Assembly (NCBI GenBank): GCA_007922305.1
Contig: ML677476.1
Location: 60,675 to 124,674, forward strand
DNA: 64,000 nucleotides
Reading direction: 5' to 3'
Source of the DNA: Dermatemys mawii
Lineage: Eukaryota; Chordata; Testudines; Dermatemydidae
Shown: positions 22,527 to 33,289 of the stretch, piece after piece
How the letters are laid out: each line of letters opens with the position of its first letter
Position numbering within the stretch: position 1 is the stretch's first letter
Position numbers and translations under genes: made by a program
Notes under the pieces: model-generated
Told to the model about the DNA's origin: nothing
Seen by the model: only the letters and a program-made list of their open reading frames with translations
The model's database searches: none

Positions 22527-24723
22527 CACAAAACTCAGGACTCCTCACATATAGACCCCACTATCTAATGCACTGTGAAGCCCCTATGCCACCCCATTCC
22601 CCTTCAAATGTAAACCCTGTTGCAGGGACTATATTCCTCCATGTTTTATACACCATGAAGCTCTCTATCAGTGCTTAACAATAATAATGAATATCAATAG
22701 TAATGAAAACAAAATATTGCAACAAAATAATAAGAAATGGAGTAGGGTGAACATTTCTCAACAAACAATTTATTTGTCTAATCAACTTTGTCCAGCCTGC
22801 AAGATTGTCCTTGACAGACTGAGATTTTTAACAAATATCTGTGGCTTAATATTTAAACAGCTGTGACGATTGGTCACCTAAGGCATGTGGTATTGTTTAT
22901 ACTCCCTGATTGGATGCCTAATGTTTATAAACTACCTTTGCTTTCCCTCCAAACAATTTCTTTTTGTGATTAAATACATCTGACATTCATTTCCTGTAAA
23001 CGAAGTTCAGGACAAGCTTCCATGGCCAATGGTATTGTGTAACACATGCTGGCTGTGTGCGGATCTTTGTCCCCCTCTAGTGGCTGGACACATACCACAT
23101 TGTTGACTTTGCTATTGCCTACATATTCTGCAACCTATCCTTTCAGGAAGTAGCTGTGGGTGGTTTTAGATGCAGAAGGTCCAGAGTTCAGTCCCACACT
23201 TAAACCTACAAACATTGTTCAAATAGGCCATCTCTCCCACAAATGTCTGGGGGGGAATAAAAGAGTTGAAGGGTTTCACTGACTGTGAAAGTGTCTAATA
23301 AATACATGATTTTTTTTCTATTCATTATCCCAGCTTTTATTATAAGTACAGAATTGAGTAAAGTATAGTGCATTGATTTTAAAACCTTAGTCAGGCTTAT
23401 AAACCAAATCACAAAAGTGCAGAGGTACAAGTACTGCATTATAGTACCAGCTACTTACTTATCCCTAGGTGTTCTTCCTCACACTGTTCCTGAACATAAG
23501 CTAGGAGTGTATTAGGAACTTTGGTGCCACTGGAGTTAGACTCAGAATCTCCACTGATTCATATAAGCACAAATTGCTAATTACTTTCAGCCTAAAGCCA
23601 AGACCAGAGTTTTTTTTAAATCTTTCATAATGCACTTTACTATAACATAACCACTTACATCCAGTCATGTGTTTATGTAAATTTATCCACTACCTAGTCA
23701 CCATTTTTTTTCAGACTCAAGACAGGCTGCATCCAAAGTCAGCCCTAAATATTAAACCTAACTTTATGCAACATTTTTATGGGTTTAAACATCTGATAAA
23801 ATGACAGTCATTTCAGTTCTTAAAATATTCATTAGTATGTTTCTTTAATTGAAATAATATTTTGGGGTGGATTTTTTTTTCTCTTACCATGTTAGCTTTG
23901 AGAAAACAGGTCATCTCTGCAGATAGATTGCAGCAAATCTGATTTATGGCTAGACCTTACCGAAAAGGAATCCCTATGAAATATTCACTTTGATTCAGCT
24001 GCAATGGGAAAATGTAAAAATAGAGAAAGCTCATGACATGCTATATGAAAATAATTCATTCAGCTGTATATGAAGAACAGGAGAATCTGGACGCATCAAA
24101 GATTCATCCGCTGCTAATACAAATTCAAAGTATTGAATCCAGAGGAAATGCTGGATTTTGTAAAACAACAGTCTGACAAGAATTAAGCTGCCAACAGTTG
24201 TTTGAGATAATTATTTCCTGAAAAATGGGAAGATGATTGTTGTGTTATCACCTGATGTAGCTTATCACACTTTCTATAACCTCAAAGAGTGCAATCTGGA
24301 TAGAAACTATCTACAAACATATTAACACTAGGAATAACTAGTGCACTGCTTTGTGGGTTTTTTTTTTCACTCTGTGTCATTCCTTTTTCTAGGCATGTCA
24401 TTTTCACATTCTACAAATACTGTTTTTGTTGTGAACACATTGGAGCAGGTATTCCTCAAATTGTTGTGGTCAATGGAACTATGCTGATTTACATTAGTTG
24501 AGAATCCAGTCCATAGATGTTAGAGCCAAGCAAATAATTCACAATGAATAATTCAGTACATGAATTTCACTTTCGTTTTCTGTTTATGAGTGTCTCTAAT
24601 ACATTTTTTATTTAAAATGATTTGCAACTTTTTCTTCAGTGAACAGTTCTTGGACTGCAGACCATTCAATTTGTTAATATTATAGTTGGACAGACAGTTC
24701 ACATTGTGTCGATCTGAATATTC
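22527..24723. other. Mostly unique DNA; possible tRNA-derived repeat at 23045-23215
   Basis: No protein-coding gene. 23130-23210 ('aagtagctgtgggtgg...gcagaaggtccagagttcagtccc') has A-box- and B-box-like words in the right order for a tRNA-derived SINE, but I cannot name it. 24464-24522 holds a half copy of the short palindromic repeat. 23860-24330 is free of visible repeats. Confidence 0.4.
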
Positions 24724-24949
24724 CAAGGGCTCTCAAACTTTTCAACAGTATGGAGTACCTCCCTCCATCATCTTGATCATATGACATACCTTGTGGCAAC
24801 AACAACAATTACTTGCATCAGAAACTAGTTAGTGTACCCCGTAGCAGTCTTTGAATGTGCTTTTAACATCTAGAAGCCAGGAGGAAGATCCAACACCATG
24901 TGATCAGTCAGTAACAAGTGACCCATGGACCACAATTTGAGAACCACTG
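24724..24949. mobile_element. hAT (Charlie-type) MITE
   Basis: 226 bp. Left end CAAGGGCTCTCAAACTTTT and right end CACAATTTGAGAACCACTG are inverted relatives of the well-known Charlie-type terminus CAGTGGTTCTCAAAC. Flanks GAATATTC (24716-24723) and CAATATAC (24950-24957) match at 6 of 8 positions, as expected for an old 8-bp hAT TSD. No coding capacity. Confidence 0.75.
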
Positions 24950-25172
24950 CAATATACAATTGCAATCGAATTGAACTATGGCAATCCAATAATGGCAGCA
25001 TGTGTCAGTAATCGGGGCTACAGCAGAGCCAGTCACTGTGTAACCAAATGAGCGCAGCTTACCTGGAATAGGCTGCCTGACTGGCTTCATCACCTGATTG
25101 GTTGGAAGAGTCAGAAGACCAGCTCTGATTGCTGACCTCTGACTCCGGCAGTGACCCTTGGCTCCAGCATCT

Positions 25173-26935
25173 GACATAAGAACATAAGAACATAAGAAGG
25201 GCCGTACTGGGTCAGACCAAAGGTCCATCCAGCCCAGTATCCTGTCTACCAACAGTGGCCAATGCCAGGTGCCCCAGAGTGAGTGAACCTAACAGGTAAA
25301 GATCAAGTGATCTCTCTCCTGCCATCCATCACCCCCCTCTGACAAACAGAGGCTAGGGACACCATTCCTTACTCAGCCTGGCAAATAGCCATTAATGGAC
25401 TTAGCCTCCATGAATTTATCCAGTTCTGTTTTAAACCCTGTTTAGTCCTAGCCTTCACAGCCTCCTCAAGCAAGGAGTTCCACAGATTGACTGTGTGCTG
25501 TGTGAAGAACTACTTCCTTTTTCTTTGTTTTAAACCTGCTTCCCACTAATTTCAATGGGTGGCCCCTGGTTCTGCTATTATGGGAACAAATAAATAACTT
25601 TTCCTTATTCACTTTCTCCACGTCACTCATAATTTTATATACCTCTATCATATCCCCCCTTAGTCTCCTCTTTTCCAAGCTAAAAAGTCCTAGCCTCTTT
25701 AATCTCTCCTCATATGAGACCCGTTCCAATCCCCTAATCATTTTAGTTGCCCTTCTCTGAACCTTTTCTAATGCCAGTATATCCTTTTTGAGATGAGGAG
25801 ACCACATTTGTACACAGTATTCAAGATGTGGGCGCACCATGGATTTTTATAGGGGCAATAAGATATTCTCCTTCTTATTTTCTATCCTTTTGTTAATGAT
25901 TCCTAACATCCTGTTTGCTTTTTTGACTGCCACTGCACACTGCATGGACATCTTCAGAGAACTATCCACGATAACTCCAAGATCTCTTTCCTGAATAGTT
26001 GTAGCTAAATTAGCCCCCATCATATTGTACGTATAGTTGGGGTTATTTTTTCCAAAGTGCATCACTTTACATTTATCCACATTAAATGTCATTTGCCATT
26101 TTGTTGCCCAATCACTTAGTTTTGTGAGATCTTTTTGAAGTTCTTCACAGTCTGCTTGGGTCTTAACTATTTTGAGCAGTTTAGTATCATCTGCAAACTT
26201 TGCCACCTCACTGTTTACCCCTTCCTCCAAATCATTGATGAATAAGTTGAATAGGATTGGACCTAGGACTGCTGATCCCTGGGGAACACCACTAGTTACC
26301 CCTCTCCATTAAATTTACCATTTATTCCTACCCTTTGTTCCCTGTCTTTTAACCAGTTCTCAATCCATGAAAGAATCTTCCCTCTTATCCCATGGCAACT
26401 TAATTTACCTAAGAGCCTTTGGTGAGGAACCTTGTCAAAGGCTTTCTGGAAATCTAAGTACACTACGTCCACTGGATCTCCCTTGTCCACATGTTTGTTG
26501 ACCCCTTCAAAGAACTCTAACAGATTAGTAAGACACGATTTCCCTTTACAGAAACCATGCTGACTTTTGCCCAACAATTTATGTTCTTCTATGTGCCTGA
26601 CAAGTTTATTCTTTACTATTATTTCAATTAATTTGCCCAGTACAGATGTTAGACTTACCAGTCTGTAGTTACCGGGATCACCTCTAGAGCTCTTTTTAAA
26701 TATTGGCGTTACATTAGCTATCTTCCAGTCATTGGGTACAGAAGCTGATTTAAAGGACAGGTTATAAACCTTAGCTAATAGTTCCGCAATTTGACATTTG
26801 AGTTATTTCAGAACTCTTGGGTGAATGCCATCTGGTCCCGGTGACTTGCTACAGTTAAGTTTATCAATTAGTTCCAAGACCTCGTCTACTGACACTTCAA
26901 TCTGTGACAATTCCTCAGATTTGTCACCTACAAAA
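25173..26935 (-). mobile_element. CR1 LINE, best-preserved copy in the window
   Basis: Minus-strand element about 1.76 kb long, inserted into the LTR above. Its 3' end is the repeated 8-bp unit AACATAAG (25173-25197, three copies), followed inward by the CR1 3' UTR and then RT coding sequence to about 26920. The 5' end is truncated inside ORF2 (starts at KSPGPDGIHPRVLK), which is normal for CR1. It has few stops, so it is the youngest CR1 here. Confidence 0.9.
25466..26920 (-). pseudogene. CR1 ORF2 reverse transcriptase, three frames
   Basis: Reading down the minus strand: SPGPDGIHPRVLK (about 26870-26830), YRLVSLTSVLGK, then SQHGFCKGKSC (26560), then VVYLDFQKAFDKVPH (motif A; the D is kept) ending near 26296. 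After a frame change near 26290, VNSEVAKFADDTKLL (26220; the FADD catalytic box is intact). Then WQMTFNVDKCKVMHFG, and after another shift at about 25845 the C-terminal QRRATKMIRGLERVSYEERLKRLGLFSLEKRRLRGD. The catalytic residues survive but two frameshifts break the protein and the N-terminal endonuclease is absent. Confidence 0.9.
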
Positions 26936-27097
26936 GACTTCTGATGCTAGGCTCTTGACTCTGGCTATGACTGTTAGCCCTGGCACTTGACCTCTGACTC
27001 TGACCCTGGGCTCCAATTTCTGGCTAGCAGCTCCTGTTCTAACCACTATGCTGACTCCTGCTCCAACCATTAGGCATGACTCCCCATGTTCTGGTCA

Positions 27098-28135
27098 TGA
27101 GAATGATGATGACCCCACCCCTGCCAGCTTGACCTCAGCTGTACAATGGGTGGAAGGTTATGCTGAACAGGGACACCATTTTTTAAGAGCATCCTGCCCC
27201 ACCCCTGCCAGAGTGACCTCGGACATCCGGCGCATGTGCGATCACGCTGTGTGGAGGCGGGGCAGTACATTCTTCAAAATGGCACTCCCACATGTGTTGT
27301 GACCTTGCCATATGCAAGATCACATTGCACGGGGGAACAGCTTTTTTAAGAGCACATTGCTCCGCCCCAGACCATGAGACATTTGTGACAAAGCTTCAAG
27401 TCTGTACTTGTGGATCCTGCGCTTCCTGGCAGATTTAGGGGCCTCAGAAACTCATCTAGGCCCCAGAGTAACCTCCCTTTCTCAGTATAATTGGCAAGAG
27501 TCACCACCTAGTGAGTTACCTTCATCACAGGCCAGTATGGAAGATGGAAAAGGGGGGAGCCCGGGCCCGCCCTCTACTCCGGACTCCAGCCCAGGGACCC
27601 TAATAGTATCAGCTAAGATGGCTGACCTTTTAGGCACAAAACACAATACAATTCCCGGGTTACTGCCCCACAGCAGTCCCCGCTTCTTTAAACGCCACTT
27701 CACCCTTACCTCAGGGCCTCCTTCCTTCTGGATGATATGTTGTCCACCACTCAGTCTCACCAACAGCATAACTTCCTTCCACAGCTCCTGACACCCACAG
27801 CCCACCTGACTAACTGGGAGGTTTTTATCAGGTGTCCCAATCAGGCTAGCTGTTTCTACTCCTTTCTAGAAGGTTCTTAATTGGCCTCAGGTGTTTTGAT
27901 TGGCCTGGAATAGCCTTTGTTTGGCTATCCAGGGAACAGGGACCTGCACATCCTGAGACTAATATACCTGCCTTCCAGCACTCTCCTATATCCTTCTGGT
28001 CTGACTCCGTCACACATTGCATGGGAGGACGTACCAGCCAGGGCAGAACAGCATGCTCTTCAGAATGGTGCCTCCTGTTCAATACCTGACAAAACCATGT
28101 CTGGTTTTGCCTGAGTACTCGATGGGGAACAAACC
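27098..28135. repeat. Degenerate tandem array, split by an LTR
   Basis: Outside the LTR, units of about 75-90 bp recur at roughly 27110-27200, 27200-27290, 27290-27365 and 27365-27383 plus 28015-28090. Each carries a 'gatcacattgcacggggg' type block and ends with 'ttcttcaaaatggc' or 'tttttaagagcac'. A single related unit lies at 33845-33950. No protein. I recall this as a turtle dispersed repeat but cannot name it. Confidence 0.55.
27384..28014 (-). mobile_element. Solo LTR with 4-5 bp target-site duplication
   Basis: 631 bp with TGTGAC at one end and GTCACA at the other. Flanks are CATT at 27380-27383 and CATT at 28015-28018 (ACATT if the last base of the LTR is shared), so the empty site reads 'gagacattgcatggg'. 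On the minus strand it begins TGTGACGGAGTC, the start I associate with turtle gypsy-type LTRs. A half copy lies at 21418-21765. The minus-strand frame over 27482-27805 has no recognised product. Confidence 0.85.
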
Positions 28136-28744
28136 CAGGAAAAGCAGAACTGTCTGGTTTAATGCTGGATGAGTGGCCTGCCTAGCCAAGCTGCCATAGA
28201 ACCTATCTTCTCTCCCTCTCTGCCTTTCTTTCTTTTGTCTTAGTCCCAAGTCAGTCACTTTATGTCTGAGAACTCAGCTTTTAACACAACCACTGGGCAT
28301 CTCTTATCTTTGTCCTCCCAGACCCAGTCCAGACAGTCCTAGTGGCTCTGTCTCAAATACCTAGTCTGATCTCCCATGTCCTAGGAAGAAAATTAATTCT
28401 TTCCCCCATATAGGCAGTGATACCAAGGTAATAGGCACAGTTATACGGATAGATAAAAATACTGCAAAAAAAAAATAATCACACATTCGTCACAGAGGTC
28501 AATGTAATTCGACACAACAGAAATTCTGGGGTTTAGTCTTTTTTTAAAGACTTTTGTAATGACATCTAAAAATGACATGGAAAGAATATTATGTTGCCAA
28601 GGACAGAATTAAGGCCGGCTTTGGAACTTTAATTCAGCCTCCTCGTGTGTATTCACGGTGACAGAGTTCTACCAGATTCTTGACACATTCAATGCACAGA
28701 TGGGCAATGAATGAGGCAAAGGGTTCTAAGAAGTGAGAACATGT
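28136..28744. other. No gene seen
   Basis: CT-rich around 28205-28240, otherwise unremarkable. Nothing supportable. Confidence 0.45.
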
Positions 28745-28835
28745 TTCCTGTAGTAAAGGCCCTGAACTAGGACCCAGGAGAGCTAAATTCTTTTCCTGGC
28801 TCTGCCATGGATTTCCTAGGTGATGCTGGGCAACA
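28745..28835 (+). repeat. MIR/CORE-type SINE fragment
   Basis: 'actaggacccaggagagctaaattcttttcctggctctgccatggatttcctaggtgatgctgggcaa' is the SINE head in the usual order. The tail is missing. Confidence 0.65.
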
Positions 28836-28889
28836 CTATTATAATTCATAAGCATGAAAGAGTCCATGTGAAGTTGCATGGACAGCCTT

Positions 28890-29180
28890 CATTCTGACAG
28901 AACAAGAAGTAATGGTTTCAAGTTGCAGTGTGGGAGGTCTAGTTTGGATATTAGGAAACTCTGTTTCATTAGGAGGATGGTGAAGCACTGGAATGGGTTA
29001 CGTAGGGAGGTGGTGGGGTCTTCATCTTAGAGGTTCTTAAGGCCAGGCTTGACAAAGCCCTGGCTGGGATGATTTAGTTTGTGTTGGTCCTGCTGTGAGC
29101 ATGGGCTTGGACTAGATGACCTCCTGAGGTCTCTTCCAACCTTAATATTCTATGATTCTATTATTCTATTCTATGACATG
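28890..29180 (+). mobile_element. CR1 LINE 3' end, ATTCTATG-type terminus
   Basis: Contains 'ggatattaggaaactctgtttcattaggaggatggtgaagcactgg', then 'ctagatgacctcctgaggtctcttccaacc', and ends in imperfect ATTCTATG repeats (29145-29178). This is the classic bird/turtle CR1 3' terminus. The last 75 bp match the tail of the SINE at 61403. Confidence 0.9.
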
Positions 29181-29199
29181 TCCTATCTGGTGCCAACCT

Positions 29200-29475
29200 G
29201 AAACACTCTGTTAGGCCCCCAGAAATTCCTGAGATTGCCTTAAAAATAATGAGATTTTAAATAATAAATGGAGGGAGGGGTCTTTTTATCTGCCTTCTAG
29301 TTTTTGAGCCTTAAGGGTTCACATTTTCAAACTTTTCTCCCTAGCTATAAGAGATAGAAATTGAGATTCTCACATAATTGTAGAAATCCAGGAGCTGGGG
29401 CTGTAACAAAAACACCAAATAATGTGACACACACACTAAAATCATGAGAGTTGAAAACAGTGTCTCCAGTGCTTG
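29200..29475. repeat. Dispersed repeat of unknown class
   Basis: Order of blocks 'aaaaataatgagattttaaataata', 'tctgccttctagtttttgagcc', 'ccaggagctggggctgtaac', 'aaaatcatgagagttg' matches a repeat I recall from turtle and crocodile DNA. It is probably a non-autonomous DNA element. Ends not defined. 29476-29879 beyond it shows no gene. Confidence 0.45.
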
Positions 29476-29879
29476 ACTTTGCAACCTTACTCTTTTAATT
29501 TAGGGTTTTTTTGTATGTAGTTAATATACAATTTGTGCTGTACTGATCAGTCCTACGTCGTGTGGTATTGCCTCTTTTCCCTGATGAGATTACTTTTATG
29601 ACTAACTAATGTTTCACAAATTTCAAATTACATTGTAAATTATAATGTTTGCAGTTCACACTGTGTTTCATAGTTAGGCCAGTCATCAGAGCAGGGAACG
29701 AAGCTACGTGATGTGTCTAACTAATTGACTCAAGTCCAGCTGGAAATTATACTATTGAATGGCCATTCAAAATTTATTTTTGGTGAATATTGAAAATTCA
29801 AGCTAACAATCCATTGCATGTGAGTTCTTCTATTGCCTCCATTACCAGAGTATGTGAGTGCCTTCCAGAATTTAGTATA

Positions 29880-30175
29880 TTTACCCTGACAACACCCCTG
29901 TGAGGTAGGGAAGCACTATTATTCCCATTTTACAGATAAGGAACTGAAACACAGAAAGACTAAGGTCCAGAGTCTCAGAGGTATTTAGGTGCCTAATTCC
30001 CAATGATTTCAACAGGAGCTAGGTGCCTAAATAACTTACATGATCTGGGGGCAGACAGGCTAAGTGACTTGCCCAAGTTTGCAAAGAAAGTCTGTGGCAA
30101 AATAGAGAAAAAATGAACTGGGTCTTCCAAGTCCCACATGAGCACACTAATCCCTGGACCATGCTTCCTCTCTGC
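29880..30175 (-). repeat. MIR/CORE-type SINE with nested palindromic element
   Basis: 'cacccctgtgaggtagggaagcactattattcccattttacagataag' and, after the insert, 'taagtgacttgcccaagtttgcaaagaaagtctgtggc' then 'tggaccatgcttcctctctgc' are the SINE read on the minus strand. It is interrupted at 29965-30059. Confidence 0.8.
29965..30059. mobile_element. Palindromic MITE inserted in SINE, 5-bp TSD
   Basis: Arms GTATTTAGGTGCCTAATTCC and (right arm, reversed) TTATTTAGGCACCTAGCTCC face each other. Flanks CTAAG at 29960-29964 and CTAAG at 30060-30064 are identical, and the intact SINE carries this word only once. The element is 95 bp. Confidence 0.7.
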
Positions 30176-30329
30176 TTATTACCTCATTGGGCTTCTAATC
30201 TTAACTGGGTATATTAATGATTAATGATTATTATTATTATTATGCACTAATGCTACAGTTAAATATAAATTTGCTTCTGAATTCAACATATATTTGCAGA
30301 TTTCTTTTTTCCAGTCTGTATTTACATCA

Positions 30330-30432
30330 GACAGGTATACAGAAGCCATATTCTCAGCTGGCAGAAATCGGAGTAGCTCCATTTATTTCAATGGTACTAC
30401 ACTGAATCACACCCACTGAAAATCGGGCCCAC
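30330..30432. repeat. Half copy of short palindromic repeat
   Basis: 'tctcagctggcagaaatcggagtagctccatttatttcaatgg' followed by 'aaaatcgggccc' is the right-hand half of the GGGCC-ended palindromic group. The opposite arm is decayed. An (ATT)n run lies just upstream at 30222-30243. Confidence 0.5.
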
Positions 30433-30779
30433 TGGTATGGCATTAAATATTCTGGATCTGCATGAGAATTTCCTCAGGATTTGTGCAGCTTTCTCCTTTG
30501 TGATAAGAAAAGGCGGCACTCCTCAGAAAGCAACCTTCTGGATTGTTCAAAGGTAAGTCTTTGTAGAAACTATTCAGAAGATGCCCCCTTTCTCAAACAA
30601 AGAGAGAAACACATTGCAAAGAGAATAAATAAAAAAAACGCAGCACCATTAATTTGATGCTAAAGTTTAAGTGTGACTGTTTGCATCAGTGCTGTCTCAT
30701 GAAAATTCCTTCATGGATACACAACTACACAAGTGTGGTTCTGAGTTATGAAACAAGAATCCATCCTCTGCCCTTTTGA

Positions 30780-30895
30780 AGGGTGACCACACAGCAAACG
30801 TGAAAAAACCCGGATGGGGGGTAATAGGAGCCTATATAAGAAAAAGACCCCAAAATCGTGACTGTCCCTATAAAATCGGGACATCTGGTCACCCT
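30780..30895. mobile_element. 116-bp MITE with 10-bp perfect terminal inverted repeats
   Basis: AGGGTGACCA at the left and TGGTCACCCT at the right are exact inverted copies. The interior ('aataggagcctatataagaaaaag', 'ctgtccctataaaatcgggaca') is well conserved with copies I recall from other turtle and crocodilian DNA. No coding capacity. The flanking duplication is unclear (GA left, AT right, possibly a decayed TA). Confidence 0.75.
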
Positions 30896-31634
30896 ATTCA
30901 TAGTCCATGAGTATGATATGTGTAGTTGGTATAACATGGAATGCAATTTTTAATTCAATACCATGTTGCTTAATGAGCGGCTTTTATTTTGGCAAGTGGG
31001 CTCAGCAGATAATAATTATTGTATGCATGGCTTGCCAATCTGATCAATAGACTGCTGAAGCATGTGCGGCCTGCTCTGCCTAGCCCCGCCATTTGCAGCC
31101 TAATTAGCAGCTGCTCAGAGATGGGAAACAGGTGCAGATCCGGGCCCAGGCCAGGGAAGTCTGCCTGTAATTAACAAGGAAAAAAGGGTCAGATATTGGG
31201 AGGAATATCAAATGTAGGTCCACTGGGGCTACCATGCTGGCCTCAAAGGCATAGTCACCTGAGATCTTAGGCATGCTAATGTAAATTATGCAAGCTTTCA
31301 AACAACATGGCTGCATAATCAGTTGGCAGGGAGGAAATGACTGGCTGTTTTGTGTGGTTTAGACTGACTGTGGAGGGGAAAAAAGAAAGGGAGTTCAATT
31401 TTCTCACTATGTGCTTTTTGTTTTGCAAATACCAATATTTTGCAGTTGTGAAAGCAGCGTGCAGAATGCCTGACAGCTCCAGAAAAAGGAAAAATTACAA
31501 TTTAGATGTTTTCCCCAGAGCAGATTTCATCTCATCATTGTTCATAGTGGGAACTCTCATATGTTAAAGAATTATTTCAGAGTTAACAACAAAACAACAA
31601 TAATTAGCAGGTAAAGATACCTACCAAATGAGGA
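30896..31634. other. No gene seen
   Basis: Unique DNA with somewhat higher GC content at 31060-31160. The open frames on either strand are short and match nothing I know. Confidence 0.45.
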
Positions 31635-31920
31635 GAGGTTATAAGGATTGCATTTGTATAGAGCGTTCAGCTTGCAAAACACTTTGTAAGTACTAAATTA
31701 ATATAAATGTCACCATCTCATCCTATTTCTCTTGGATACCAGAAAAAGTATTTGAATGTTGTTTTTATTGTTATTATTCTTATTGCTGTTGTTACTTTTA
31801 TTTATTATTTATTTATTATTTATTGTGATGGCTGTCAGAGGTACCTATTAAGGTTCTAGCTCTTATTGTGCTAAGCACTCTATGCGCCTAATAAGAAAAA
31901 TACAGTCCTTACCCCCAGCA
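31635..31920 (-). repeat. MIR/CORE-type SINE pieces
   Basis: 'tttgtatagagcgttcagcttgcaaaacactttgtaag' (31650-31690) and, after an AT-rich spacer of TTAT repeats, 'ctcttattgtgctaagcactctatgcgc...acagtccttaccccca' (31858-31918) are tail and body blocks of the SINE on the minus strand. Confidence 0.55.
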
Positions 31921-32600
31921 TGCTGCCAATATTGTAATGTATTAATGAGCACATAGAACCTAATGGGTGTCCTTATGCTGCATACCACAGCCATTTAGCT
32001 CTTCACTGGGCATAGAAATCAGATCTCTGTTTTAGAAGCACTATCGTTTCCACTTGATCTAGAAGAGGGTGTCTATGCCTTGGCATCTGTGTCTGCTACA
32101 ATATGCAGCTAAGCAGTTCTGATTCCACATTTTTTGAGGGAAGTGGTACGTATACATGTCCGTCAACTTATTAATTGCGAGGTTGCAAAATATGCACCCT
32201 TACATACATAAGCACACACACACATTCATATAATCAACCAAACTCAAAATGAGGAGATGTGAGGAAAGAAAATAAAAATAAAAAAAACCAACCACATAGT
32301 ATGGCAGTCCCTTCTCTTGTAATACTTCAATATGCTAGGTGCGATTTCCTGGATATTTAAACACTTCACATTAAAAGGTTTATATATTTTAAAGAAGCAG
32401 TAGCAGCATTTCCTGGACATTCATCTGGTAGAATATTCTTAGGAGAATAATATTTATATTCTTAAAATGAGGCCACAATATAATAAGATACGTACACTGA
32501 ACATTCACCGACCCAAATAATCTACAGAGCCTCAAATATCTTGCTGTATTTTTCACCAGACATATAAAGAAACATACAGTTCACTTTTGTCTGCTGGAGT

Positions 32601-32630
32601 GCGCGCGCACACACACACACACACACACAC
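32601..32630. repeat. (GC)n(CA)n microsatellite
   Basis: GCGCGCGC followed by eleven CA units. The surrounding 31921-32600 and 32631-32689 show no gene. Confidence 0.9.
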
Positions 32631-32689
32631 ATTCTTATAGAACTCCAAACATATATCAGTGTCACTGAGTGTAGCACTTGACTCACTAT

Positions 32690-33090
32690 TAGACTGGTTA
32701 GGAATTTTTCAACAAGTTGTTTTTTCTTTGGAAAATACCGCTTCCTCAAAGCCAAAAATTCTCTGTGCGAAAGAGTTGGTTTTGATGATTTTCCTGTTTC
32801 AAACAAATTTTGACAACATCCTGTCAAAAAATCATCTTGTTTTGGTATTGTCAAAAAAGAAAAAAGTCCGTGTTTTGGTTCAAAATGAAATCTCTGTTTG
32901 AAATCTCGGTTAATTTATAGTAAAACATTTTTTTTTAAAAAAAAAAAAGAGTCAAAACAGAGATGAAATGTTTTTAAATTAATTTTTTTTATTTTTGTTT
33001 CACAGAATTATTTGAGATTTCAACTTTTCATCCTGGATGGTATGGGCACATTTTTCAAAATCTTGAAAACTCTCACAGTATGGAAAAACC
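32690..33090. repeat. AT-rich MITE relative, decayed
   Basis: Starts near 'agactggttaggaatttttcaac' and is full of TCAAAA/TTTTGA words, with A12 and T8 runs, as in the 37063-37616 element. Terminal repeats are not convincing. Confidence 0.4.
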
Positions 33091-33289
33091 CAGGTTTACT
33101 TGATATATGTTAATTAGCAAGAAATAACAAAAGGGGAAATTATAGTTCTTTATTATTTGTATTGCAGTCCCCTGTAGAGGCCCCATCAACGATCAGGCCT
33201 TATCTTGGACAGGAAGGATTGTCCGTGAGTTGAACGCTATCCTAGGATTTGGGAAGCTGCAGTTAATTCCCCTGGTTTTCCACATACTC

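Larger units (their letters stand above)
25003..27097 (+). mobile_element. Gypsy-type LTR split by a CR1 insertion
   Basis: Left part 25003-25172 begins TGTCAGTAATC and shares 'aataggctgcctgactggc' and 'ctgattggttggaagagtcag' with the LTR at 45431-45882. The right part, about 26936-27097, continues with 'tctgaccctgggctccaatttctgg...accactatgctgactcctgctc' and ends 'ctggtca' exactly where the other copy ends. The LTR length without the insert is about 330 bp. No clear TSD seen. Confidence 0.75.
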
